This document shows positions 24,826 through 32,256 of a stretch of DNA of 64,000 nt, one piece after another. The DNA is from CAIUSP01 sp964594365 (GTDB lineage: Bacteria > Actinomycetota > Thermoleophilia > Solirubrobacterales > 70-9). Every line of letters starts with the position of its first letter. Positions within the stretch are counted from its first letter, which is position 1. Location of the stretch: assembly GCA_964594365.1 (NCBI GenBank), contig CAZQMB010000002.1:62001-126000 (forward strand), given 5' to 3'. The notes beneath the pieces were generated by a model. The model was given only the letters and a program-made list of their open reading frames with translations, made no database searches and was not told the DNA's origin. Position numbers and translations under genes: made by a program.

Positions 24826-25716
24826 CTAGACCAGCAGGCGCTCGATTACCTTGCGGTCGGGGTCGAATCCCTCGATCGGCAGATCGTCGGGATAGGCGGC
24901 GAGCGCTGCGTGCGGCGTAAGACCGACCAATTCCGCAGCGACCACCTTGGCGCCATGGGACCCGGCGAGGCGTCTGGTGCGCGAGATCACCTCGCGAAGC
25001 GGCACAGCCACGGGATCTCCGATGTTGACCGAAATCTGGGTCCTGCCCTCGGTCCATGGGAGCGCGATCGCCCGCACGCCGACGGGACCGCCTCCTGACT
25101 CACGCAGCTCAGCCGCAACCGCGCGCGCGGCTCTGAGATCAGCAGTATCCAGTTCGAGATTGAAGGCGACCAGCGGCGGGCGGGCCGTCACCAGCGTTGC
25201 GCCCGCGGTCGGGTGGAGAGAGGGTGGGCCGAAATCCGGTTTCAGCTCTCCACTCGCCATCCGCGCCGTCAGCTCCTGCAGCCCACCTTTACGGAAGTAG
25301 GAACGCTCGATGCGCTCCGGATCGGTTGCCATCTCTCCGTAGAGGAAGACGGGTACCCCCGCCTCACCGATCTTCTCGGCAACCTCGAGGGCAACGGCGG
25401 CCGCGATATCGCGAAGGCCATCGTTCGGGTAGACCACGGGACAGACATCGGTCGCTCCGATGTGAGGGTGCAGGCCATCCCCTCTGGTGATGTCGATCAG
25501 ATGAGCGGCCTGCGCAGCGGCGGCGGGGAGGGAAGCGAGGAGATCCGCCTCCTCGGCGAGCACGGTGATCACGGTCCTGCCGTGTCGCGCATCCATATGT
25601 GAATCGAGGACCTTGCACTCTGCTCCCAGCGTCGCCTCGAGGGCGCCGACCACGCGCTCGTCGGATCCGACCATGAAGTTCGGCACCGCAAGCAGTCTGT
25701 GGGGCCCGTCGCTCAT
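24826..25716 (-). CDS. ftcD: Glutamate formimidoyltransferase (FtcD N-terminal type)
   Basis: This 296-aa stand-alone formiminotransferase lacks the cyclodeaminase domain of bifunctional FtcD. It has VPNFMVGSDERVV, DSHMDARHGRTVITV, HPHIGATDVCPVVY, VFLYGEMA and VGVRAIALPWTEGRTQISVN. The enzyme transfers a formimino group between formimino-glutamate and tetrahydrofolate, in histidine breakdown or one-carbon metabolism. No other hut gene is present here. It is divergent from the tRNA gene at 25786. Confidence 0.9.
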   Translation of the reverse strand: MSDGPHRLLAVPNFMVGSDERVVGALEATLGAECKVLDSHMDARHGRTVITVLAEEADLLASLPAAAAQAAHLIDITRGDGLHPHIGATDVCPVVYPNDGLRDIAAAVALEVAEKIGEAGVPVFLYGEMATDPERIERSYFRKGGLQELTARMASGELKPDFGPPSLHPTAGATLVTARPPLVAFNLELDTADLRAARAVAAELRESGGGPVGVRAIALPWTEGRTQISVNIGDPVAVPLREVISRTRRLAGSHGAKVVAAELVGLTPHAALAAYPDDLPIEGFDPDRKVIERLLV

Positions 25717-25785
25717 CGGTGATGGAGAGGGTAGAGAGCGCCCGGCCGGGCTGACAGACGCGGCGCCGCTACGATTGTCGCGTTC

Positions 25786-25859
25786 GCCGGAGTAGCTCAG
25801 CTGGTTAGAGCAGCGGAATCATAATCCGCGTGTCGCAGGTTCGAGTCCTGCCTCCGGCA
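25786..25859 (+). tRNA. tRNA with CAU anticodon (tRNA-Met, elongator type)
   Basis: A complete 74-nt cloverleaf is visible: acceptor GCCGGAG/CTCCGGC, D-stem GCTC/GAGC, anticodon stem GCGGA/TCCGC around loop ATCATAA (anticodon CAT), T-stem GCAGG/CCTGC around TTCGAGT. The discriminator is A and no CCA is encoded. The normal G1-C72 pair argues against an initiator tRNA. An Ile tRNA with lysidine-modified CAU is not excluded. Confidence 0.93.
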
Positions 25860-25899
25860 TCAGAGAGACGTGTCGAGACTTGCGAGTGCGAGTGCTGCG

Positions 25900-26640
25900 T
25901 CATCGAGCGTGTCGATCCGAGCCCTCATACGCGAACGTGGTCGAACCGAGTTGAAAGCCTTCTCCGCTGCCCGCGAGCACGATTCGGCGCACCCCGACAG
26001 ATCCACTGGGATCGAGAACCAGTGGCCCTGGCGAAAGCGGCAGAGCTCCCCAATCGAAGGCTCCGGTCCCGACCTCGACGGCGACCACCTCCGGTCCTTG
26101 ACCGGCAGCTTCCCTCCACGCAGCGGCGTCGAACTCGTATTCGGTGACGACGACCATCGAGTCACCTGGATCGCTGGTGGCGTACCGAGCAACCGCGGGA
26201 ACGCGACTGACCCATTCGGAAGCCGTCCCCACGAGCCGGTCGCGAAGACCGGGTGGGCGTGTGGTCGTCGGCACCGGAAAGGGATCGGGCAGCAACCCGT
26301 GTACCTGAAAAGCTCGCCAAGAACGGCTCGACGCGGTCGCGCGCACCGGAGCCGATGTCGGCAACCCGGCCGCGCGCAGAGTCGCCGCGCACTCCTCCAA
26401 CTCGGCGTCCGACTTGAACCCGAGTCCGTATCCCATGACCTCGGCCGGCGGCTCTGAGCCGATGCCCAGAACCTCGATGTCCGCGGACCCCGCGCGCACG
26501 ATTCCGCTCTCGATGCCGGATACCTCCTGAACCCCTGCGAGCACCGGAGCGCCGATCCGGGCGGAAAGCTCATCGAGAGTTGCCCGCGGCTCGGGTGAGC
26601 GCAGAATCACATGGTCGAGAGTCAGGACTGGCCGACGCAT
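25900..26640 (-). CDS. Glyoxalase/VOC-superfamily-like protein
   Basis: This 246-aa protein begins with LTLDHVILRSPEPRATLDELSARIGAP, the usual opening of a vicinal-oxygen-chelate module with a metal-binding His, and contains YGLGFKSDAELEECAATLRAAGLP. The second half is less typical. The family includes dioxygenases, lyases and resistance proteins; no substrate can be assigned. It lies convergent to the tRNA gene and 27 bp after the MFS exporter, so the two may be cotranscribed. Confidence 0.68.
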   Translation of the reverse strand: MRRPVLTLDHVILRSPEPRATLDELSARIGAPVLAGVQEVSGIESGIVRAGSADIEVLGIGSEPPAEVMGYGLGFKSDAELEECAATLRAAGLPTSAPVRATASSRSWRAFQVHGLLPDPFPVPTTTRPPGLRDRLVGTASEWVSRVPAVARYATSDPGDSMVVVTEYEFDAAAWREAAGQGPEVVAVEVGTGAFDWGALPLSPGPLVLDPSGSVGVRRIVLAGSGEGFQLGSTTFAYEGSDRHAR

Positions 26641-26667
26641 CGCGTAATCGGACCGATCGTGCGCGGA

Positions 26668-28164
26668 TCAGGCTTTGCGGGTCCTGCGTCTACCCCTGTC
26701 GCCGAGCAAAGCGAAGGCGAGCATTAGCCCGAGGATCGCTGCAGCTGCTCCGACCCACATCGCATCGCCTGCAGCGATCTCGAACGCCTGATTGACGCTG
26801 CTCTTTGCAGTGACGGTCAGGCCGATCGGCGATTCGGAACCGGTCATCACGTTCAGCAGGTCTGAGATCTGCCAGCCCTTGAAATCCGCGGCTGAAGCGT
26901 TGACCGCCTTCTCGAGCTTCTTGGTGGCAACCCCTTGGAATACGGTGGTCGCCGCGGCGACGCCGATGGAACCGCCGATCATGCTGGTCGCCTTGTAGAC
27001 GCCCGAGGCGACACCCTCGCCGGTGCCGGAGGTGGTCACCGCCAGTTCGGTGGCCGGAGTGATCTGAAGACCCACCCCGATCCCGACCAGGATCAGGCCC
27101 GGTAGCAACGATCCGTAGGTGCCGGTGAGGAAAGTGAGTACCACGCACCCCGCTGCCAGAAAGGCCATACCGAGAGAGATCGCGAGCAGGAACTTGCCCT
27201 GCCTCGTCCAACGCTCGCCGATCACGTTGCAGAGCAGGATCGCTGCGGTCGCCGGGAGCAGCATGGCGCCCGATACGAATGCGTTCTCGTCGAGGACGAT
27301 CTGGAGATAGAGCGCCATCAGGAACACCACCACCGCGAAGGAGATGTTGGCCAACAGGTTCGCCGAGACAGCGCCCATGAACTTGGGCCGCTTGAACACC
27401 GACAGGGGGACCAGAGGGTCCTTCGCCCGCCGCTCGACCAGAGCGAAGGCTGCGAAGAGGATCACCGATCCCAGGAAGAGCGCCACCAATTCACCGGTGG
27501 CTGCCGTATCGAAGGCGACCAGCGCGTAGGAGAGCATCACCAGAGCGCCCATCAGGATCACCGCTCCGGGTACGTCGAGCTTGCCGCCGTCGTCCGAGCT
27601 GGACTCGGGGGTGGTCTGCCGTACGAGGAACAAGGCGAGGAGTCCCAACGGGATGTTGATCCAGAAGATCGACTGCCAGCCGAAAGCATCGACCAGTCCA
27701 CCCCCGATGAGCGGCCCGACACCTTGGCCTACCCAGGCGGTGGCAATCCAGATCGCGACCGCCTTGGGACGTTCCTTGTCGGGGAAGCCGACCGCGACCA
27801 ATGCGAGTGAGGTCGGCAGTATGGCCGCTGCTCCTATCCCCTGGATCACCCGGCCGACCACCAGCTGCTCGTTACCGGTGGAGGTACCGGCGACGATCGA
27901 ACCCAGCAGGAGCAACCCGCCGCCGATGAAGAAGATCAATCTCCGGCCTCTGAGGTCGCCGAGCCTGCCGCCGACGATGATCAGCGAGCCAGCGAGGAAG
28001 TAACCGGAGACCGCCCACTGCATCGAGTCCATCGAGGCCTTGAAGTCCTTGCCGACGGTCGGCAAGGCGATGCTCATGTCGGTGGCGGTCAGCCAGACCA
28101 ACGCGGTGAAGGTACAGAGGCCGAGGAGAGACCACCAGCGCTTGGGGTTGACAGCGGGTGCCAT
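26668..28164 (-). CDS. MFS multidrug exporter, DHA2 (EmrB/QacA) family
   Basis: This 498-aa protein has about 14 membrane segments, characteristic of DHA2 proton-driven drug exporters. Motif A appears as GRLGDLRGRRLIF between helices 2 and 3, with the helix-1 motif LTATDMSIALPTV and motif C-like VGQGVGPLIGGGLVD. The C-terminus is short and Arg-rich. ATG at 28164 is used; a further upstream frame has no family match. TATGGT at 28179-28174 lies nine bases before it. The substrate is unknown. Confidence 0.9.
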   Translation of the reverse strand: MAPAVNPKRWWSLLGLCTFTALVWLTATDMSIALPTVGKDFKASMDSMQWAVSGYFLAGSLIIVGGRLGDLRGRRLIFFIGGGLLLLGSIVAGTSTGNEQLVVGRVIQGIGAAAILPTSLALVAVGFPDKERPKAVAIWIATAWVGQGVGPLIGGGLVDAFGWQSIFWINIPLGLLALFLVRQTTPESSSDDGGKLDVPGAVILMGALVMLSYALVAFDTAATGELVALFLGSVILFAAFALVERRAKDPLVPLSVFKRPKFMGAVSANLLANISFAVVVFLMALYLQIVLDENAFVSGAMLLPATAAILLCNVIGERWTRQGKFLLAISLGMAFLAAGCVVLTFLTGTYGSLLPGLILVGIGVGLQITPATELAVTTSGTGEGVASGVYKATSMIGGSIGVAAATTVFQGVATKKLEKAVNASAADFKGWQISDLLNVMTGSESPIGLTVTAKSSVNQAFEIAAGDAMWVGAAAAILGLMLAFALLGDRGRRRTRKA

Positions 28165-28194
28165 CGAGTCGGCACCATAACCCCCCCTCCGGCG

Positions 28195-28890
28195 GTGGGG
28201 CAGTCCGGCGCCGAGTCTAGGTTTCACCGAGTGGTCCCAGACCCCGTTCAGGTTCCTCTCTGGCTCGATCTGCCCGCGGTCGTGGTCTCGGCTCTCGGCG
28301 GAGCATTGGTCGGCGCCCGGAGACACTTCGATCTCTTCGGCATCATCGGCCTGGGCTTGGTCACCGGCCTCAGCGGCGGTTTGATCCGCGACATCCTCCT
28401 CAACCAGTTGCCGGTCGCGCTGAAGTCACCCTGGTACATCGTGGCTGCGTTGAGCGCATCCATCGTGATCGTGCTCAGCGCCCGCCTGATAGACCGGGCG
28501 CTCGTGCTGTTGGTGGTGCTGGACGCCGCCGCACTCGGTCTGTACGGCGTCACCGGGATCAACAAGACCCTCGCTCTCGGCCTCGGCATGTGGCCGGCTG
28601 TCCTGGTCGGACTCATCGCCGCCCTCGGTGGCGGGGCGCTGAGGGACATCTCTACGGCCAACCCTCCCGAGATCTTCCGAAAGGGCGGTCAGCTCTATGC
28701 CACCGCGGTCTTCGCGGGCCTGGTCGCCTACCTGATCGCCTGGAACCTCGGGGCGAACGAGATCGAGACCGCGGTGATCGGAACCGCTGTCACCTTCATC
28801 GTCCGGATACTGGCCTGGCGCTTCAACTGGGTCCTGCCCGGACCACTCCAGGTGCCCGGCGGATCGGCACCCCGATCAGGCAGCGAGTAG
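28195..28890 (+). CDS. UPF0126 / TRIC-type membrane protein
   Basis: This 231-aa protein of the YicG/YadS (UPF0126) family consists of two repeats of three membrane helices, each with a conserved glycine-rich RD motif: GLSGGLIRDILL in the first and LGGGALRDISTANPPEIF in the second. Members are related to trimeric intracellular cation channels, and some transport glycine. The substrate here is unknown. GTG at 28195 or the in-frame GTG at 28231 could be the start. It is divergent from the MFS gene. Confidence 0.87.
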   Translation: MGQSGAESRFHRVVPDPVQVPLWLDLPAVVVSALGGALVGARRHFDLFGIIGLGLVTGLSGGLIRDILLNQLPVALKSPWYIVAALSASIVIVLSARLIDRALVLLVVLDAAALGLYGVTGINKTLALGLGMWPAVLVGLIAALGGGALRDISTANPPEIFRKGGQLYATAVFAGLVAYLIAWNLGANEIETAVIGTAVTFIVRILAWRFNWVLPGPLQVPGGSAPRSGSE

Positions 28891-28942
28891 ACCACTCCGA
28901 CGAATTGGCGTCCGACGGGCCTCATAGGTTTCCGACACCTTG

Positions 28943-29095
28943 ATGGCCATCCTCTTCCTGGTTTGGTTGGGTGCGTTCGGAGCCGCGGCTACCGGTCGTC
29001 GCGTGGCTTCGATCATCGTCGGGCTGGTCGCGCTGCTGCTGACCCTTGCGATGTTCCGCTTCCATCTCTCGGAGAACATCCACCTGGCGCTGTGA
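28943..29095 (+). CDS. DUF5993-like small membrane protein (50 aa)
   Basis: This is a 50-aa protein with two short hydrophobic segments (AILFLVWLGAFGAAA and VASIIVGLVALLLTLAMF) separated by GRR. It ends ENIHLAL. The pattern of two helices, a central GRR and an N-x-x-L-x-L end matches the DUF5993 family, which I know as a companion of dsbB. It ends 2 bases before the dsbB ATG, so coupled expression is likely. It may assist DsbB assembly or activity; that is inference. Confidence 0.8.
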   Translation: MAILFLVWLGAFGAAATGRRVASIIVGLVALLLTLAMFRFHLSENIHLAL

Positions 29096-29097
29096 CC

Positions 29098-29667
29098 ATG
29101 ATGCAAGGGACCTGGAACACCCGCGAGATCGTCCGAGTCTTCAATGGGATCGGCGCATTGGTCGTCTTCGGAGTGATCTTCGGCGCCTACGGGTTCCAGT
29201 TCATCCTGCTCGAGCCGCCGTGCCCGCTCTGCCTCCTCATCCGGCTCGGGATGATCGCAACCGGGTTCGGGCTCGCCCTCAATGCCCTTTACGGTCCTCG
29301 GCCCCTCCACTACGGATTCGCCCTGCTGGGATCGATCTTCGGGGCCTCGGTGGCGCTGCGTCAGGTCCTCCTGCACGTGGTACCGGGAACCGGCTCCTAC
29401 GGAGACCCCGTGTTCGGCTTCCATCTCTACACCTGGGCCTTCGTGGTCTTCATGACGATGATCATCGCGATCGCGGTGGTGCTGTTCTTCCCCGCACAGT
29501 TCGAGGTCCCGAGCAAGCGAGCAGCAGCCAAGATTCCTCCGTTCGTGAAGAAGTTCGCGGTCTTCGTGGTCGCGGTGGGTATGTTCCTCTGCGCGGCGAA
29601 CTTCATTACCACGCTGCTCGAGTGCGGAGCAGGAGCCTGTCCCGACAACCCGACCAAGGTGATCTGA
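29098..29667 (+). CDS. dsbB: Disulfide bond formation protein DsbB family
   Basis: This 189-aa protein has four main membrane helices plus a C-terminal one. The first catalytic pair is in EPPCPLCLLIR, the classic CxxC motif, followed by YGPRPLHYGFALLG and LRQVLLHVVPGTGSYGDPVFG. Instead of a second periplasmic loop cysteine pair at the usual position, two cysteines sit at the extreme C-terminus (LLECGAGACPDNP) after an extra helix. It presumably reoxidises a thiol oxidase using quinone. No dsbA gene is in the window. The start is the ATG at 29098 or 29101. Confidence 0.9.
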   Translation: MMQGTWNTREIVRVFNGIGALVVFGVIFGAYGFQFILLEPPCPLCLLIRLGMIATGFGLALNALYGPRPLHYGFALLGSIFGASVALRQVLLHVVPGTGSYGDPVFGFHLYTWAFVVFMTMIIAIAVVLFFPAQFEVPSKRAAAKIPPFVKKFAVFVVAVGMFLCAANFITTLLECGAGACPDNPTKVI

Positions 29668-29672
29668 TAATC

Positions 29673-29852
29673 GTGGCCCACATCCTCGTCCTTGCCCAGA
29701 CCCTCACCTTCCAGACGAAGCCGGCGGAAGCAGCCTCGCCCTTCTACTGGATCCCCTTCATCGTCCTCGCAGTGGCGATCCTGATCGCCCTCATCGCAGT
29801 GATCCGCGACAATCGCGGGAAACTGTGGGAACGTGAAGACCCGGACGGCTGA
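29673..29852 (+). CDS. Small single-pass membrane peptide (59 aa) after dsbB
   Basis: The GTG at 29673, five bases after the dsbB stop, opens a 59-codon frame. It has one strong membrane helix (WIPFIVLAVAILIALIAVI) followed by a basic then acidic tail (RDNRGKLWEREDPDG). Its end overlaps the cfa start by 20 bp. I recognise no family. It could be an accessory subunit of DsbB or just a leader for cfa translation. Tight spacing on both sides supports real translation. Confidence 0.55.
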   Translation: MAHILVLAQTLTFQTKPAEAASPFYWIPFIVLAVAILIALIAVIRDNRGKLWEREDPDG

Positions 29853-31185
29853 GGACCTTCCTCCTCCCCGTTCACCTCTCCCGCACTATCCTCCGCAAAT
29901 CGCAACCAGCAAGGACCGCACAAAGGCTCTGAGGGAGGCGATCGAGCGCATGCCCGATCGTCCTTTCAACATCGCGTTCTGGGATGGCACGACGGTCGAG
30001 GGAACCTCCCCCGGCGCAACCCTCACCTTCACCTCCCCTCGCGCTATCGGGCGCGTGCTCCGATCACCCGGGGAGTTGGGACTCGGACGTGCCTATGCCC
30101 TCGGTGAGATCGAGATAGACGACCTCGACGCGGTCATCGGTCTGCTCGGTCGATGGAAGGCACCGCCCATGGGTCCGGTCTCGAAACTCCGGTTCGCGTT
30201 CGCTGCCCTGAGGGCGATGGACTCGCTCGAGTTCCCTGGCGCGCCCGCCTCCGAGCTCCAGCCTGAGGGCGCACCCCACTCGAAACGGCGAGACGCAGAT
30301 GCCGTCAGGCATCACTATGACGTCTCCAACGACTTCTTCGAGCTGTTCCTGGACCAATCGATGACCTACAGCTGCGCCCTCTTCGAGGGCTCGACGACGC
30401 TGGAGGAAGCCCAGGCCAACAAGCTCGACGTGATCTGCCGGAAGCTCTCCCTCGAACCGGGACAGCGATTCCTCGACATCGGATGCGGCTGGGGCAGCCT
30501 CGCCATGCATGCGGCGCGTGAGTACGGGGTCGAGGCAACGGGGATCACCATCTCCGACGCTCAGGGTGAACTCGCCCGGAGTCGGGTGGAAGAGGCCGGG
30601 CTCGCGAACCAGGTGAAGATCGAGGTTCTCGACTACCGGGACCTGGGAGACCGTCGCTTCGACGCGGTGGCGAGTATCGGAATGGTCGAACACGTCGGAG
30701 AGGTGAATATCGACGAGTACGCGAGGTGCGTGGCTGCCGCGATGGAGCCATCGGCCCGCTCCCTGATCCACGGAATCATCCGTGTACCGCCCGAGACAGA
30801 CGGCGTGCACAAGGGTGGGGACTTCTCCAACCGCTACGTGTTCCCGGACGGAGAGCTGTTGAACATCTCGCGAACCCTGCTCGCCTTCGAGCGTGCCGGA
30901 CTCGAGGTCCAACACGTGGAGAACATCCATCAGCACTATGCCGAGACCCTGCGCCATTGGGCGACCAATCTCGACTCGGACCTGGAGAAGGCCGAGCGGA
31001 TCGCAGGGCCGGAGCGCCTCCGGGTGTGGAGGCTCTACCTGAGGGCCGCGCGGAACGGATTCGAGACCGGACAGACGGCCGTCTGCCAGAGCGTGTTCAC
31101 CTGGCCACTCAGCGAGCCCTACGTACTCGAGCCGACCGGACTGGACACCTCCCCTCCCCGGCGTATAGGCTCTCGAGCAGGATGA
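29833..31185 (+). CDS. cfa: Cyclopropane-fatty-acyl-phospholipid synthase family methyltransferase
   Basis: This 450-aa protein has an N-terminal domain (IAFWDGTTVEG, SPGELGLGRAYALGEIE) and a SAM-dependent methyltransferase domain with VRHHYDVSNDFFELFLD, MTYSCALFE and the SAM loop LDIGCGWGSLAMHAA. NRYVFPDGELLNIS occurs near the C-terminus. It methylates double bonds of phospholipid acyl chains at the membrane surface. The GTG at 29833 is taken because of a GGGAAC-type upstream sequence; a later ATG near 29950 is possible. Its stop is coupled to the DUF427 gene by ATGA. Confidence 0.9.
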   Translation: MKTRTAEDLPPPRSPLPHYPPQIATSKDRTKALREAIERMPDRPFNIAFWDGTTVEGTSPGATLTFTSPRAIGRVLRSPGELGLGRAYALGEIEIDDLDAVIGLLGRWKAPPMGPVSKLRFAFAALRAMDSLEFPGAPASELQPEGAPHSKRRDADAVRHHYDVSNDFFELFLDQSMTYSCALFEGSTTLEEAQANKLDVICRKLSLEPGQRFLDIGCGWGSLAMHAAREYGVEATGITISDAQGELARSRVEEAGLANQVKIEVLDYRDLGDRRFDAVASIGMVEHVGEVNIDEYARCVAAAMEPSARSLIHGIIRVPPETDGVHKGGDFSNRYVFPDGELLNISRTLLAFERAGLEVQHVENIHQHYAETLRHWATNLDSDLEKAERIAGPERLRVWRLYLRAARNGFETGQTAVCQSVFTWPLSEPYVLEPTGLDTSPPRRIGSRAG

Positions 31186-31463
31186 GAGCTACGTGGAACG
31201 GCGCAGTGCTGGCCGAATCAGACGAGACGGTCGAGGTGGAGGGGAACCAGTACTTCCCCCGCGAGTCGTTGAACGAGGAGTTCTTCGAGGAGTCGACCCA
31301 CACCAGCGTGTGTCCCTGGAAAGGCACTGCGAACTACTTCACGCTGCGAGTCGAGGGCGAGGAGAACCCCGACGCAGCCTGGTACTACGCCGAGCCGAAG
31401 GACGCAGCGAAAGAGATATCCGGCCACGTGGCCTTCTGGAAGGGCGTCACGGTAGAACCCTGA
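31182..31463 (+). CDS. DUF427 domain protein
   Basis: This 93-aa protein is typical of DUF427: MRATWNGAVLAESDETVEVEG, NQYFPRESL, STHTSVCPWKGTANYFTL and NPDAAWYYAEPKDAAKEI. The STxTxCPWKGxAxY motif is highly conserved in the family, whose function is unknown. The ATG overlaps the cfa stop (ATGA), so both are made together. This suggests, but does not prove, a link to lipid modification. Confidence 0.92.
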   Translation: MRATWNGAVLAESDETVEVEGNQYFPRESLNEEFFEESTHTSVCPWKGTANYFTLRVEGEENPDAAWYYAEPKDAAKEISGHVAFWKGVTVEP

Positions 31464-31522
31464 AGCGACGCTTAGGCGCCCGGGTGTCTCACGGTGCTTG
31501 GCAAGTCGATCGCAGAACGCAA

Positions 31523-31546
31523 ACGGGCCCGACTGAGCGGGCCCGT
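31523..31546 (-). terminator. Rho-independent-type hairpin between convergent genes
   Basis: ACGGGCCCG (31523-31531) and CGGGCCCGT (31538-31546) form a perfect 9-bp GC-rich stem with a 6-base loop. On the minus strand it is followed by TTTGCGTT, a partial U-tract, so it best serves the DUF308 gene. It lies between that gene and the convergent DUF427 gene and may work in both directions. Confidence 0.72.
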
Positions 31547-31568
31547 CCACGCCAACCGTGAATCGGAA

Positions 31569-32141
31569 TCAGTTGAGCTGTTTGATCTGCCAGGCCCGGA
31601 CGAAGTCCGTGATGCCTGCCATCAGGGCCCAGATTCCTGCGAATAGCAGCAACAACTGCTGCTTTTCCCAGAAGAGCTGACCGCTCGTGATGAATGCCAG
31701 AACCACCATCAGGATCCCGGCTACCAGTCCCATCCACCACAACTCGTTTCCTTCACGCATCGCGAACGCCTCGATGATCCAGAAGACGCCCACGATCAAG
31801 AAGAGGAATCCGAGCACGTCCGCGATTGCGCGGAAGGTCTCCTGTGGATTGGCCAGCGCGACGATTCCGGCGATCACGAACAGCACGCCGAATATGCCGA
31901 ACAACCACTTGATTCCACCCTCGATCAGTGATGCGATCACCAGATTCTGCAGCGCGGTGACCAGGAACATGATTCCGATGATCAAGCCAACAGTCGCCTT
32001 GGCAACAGCCGGATTGTTCTCCTGGAGGATCACCAGAGCGGCAACCGTCCAGAGGATTCCGAACACGATCCACATCCACCAGATGCCAGCCAACTGCTTC
32101 TGGCTACCGGCTGATGCTGCACTACTCGCCTTTGCGGCCAT
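31569..32141 (-). CDS. HdeD-like DUF308 membrane protein
   Basis: This 190-aa protein has six membrane segments built from repeated two-helix units of the DUF308/HdeD type (IMFLVTALQNLVIASL, LFGIFGVLFVIAGIVALANP, LGFLFLIVGVFWIIEAFAMR, WWMGLVAGILMVVLAF). E. coli HdeD is linked to acid resistance; the function here is unknown. The ATG at 32141 is decided by AAAGGAGATGAG directly upstream. An earlier in-frame TTG overlaps that Shine-Dalgarno and is rejected. It is monocistronic, ending at a hairpin terminator. Confidence 0.88.
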   Translation of the reverse strand: MAAKASSAASAGSQKQLAGIWWMWIVFGILWTVAALVILQENNPAVAKATVGLIIGIMFLVTALQNLVIASLIEGGIKWLFGIFGVLFVIAGIVALANPQETFRAIADVLGFLFLIVGVFWIIEAFAMREGNELWWMGLVAGILMVVLAFITSGQLFWEKQQLLLLFAGIWALMAGITDFVRAWQIKQLN

Positions 32142-32244
32142 CTCATCTCCTTTCAACTCCGAAGAGTCGATTTGACCGGGGGGACGCTAATGCGCACCCC
32201 GGTCGTAACCCCACACAGACGTTCGAACCCGAAACTTCACTTCG

Positions 32245-32250
32245 TATAGT
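32245..32250 (+). promoter_or_regulatory. -10 element for the ABC exporter operon, leaderless
   Basis: TATAGT ends six bases before the GTG start at 32257, so transcription would begin at or next to the start codon. A TTCGAA with a 17-bp spacer (32222-32227) is a poor -35 match. No Shine-Dalgarno is needed in this configuration. Confidence 0.55.
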
Positions 32251-32256
32251 GGTGGA

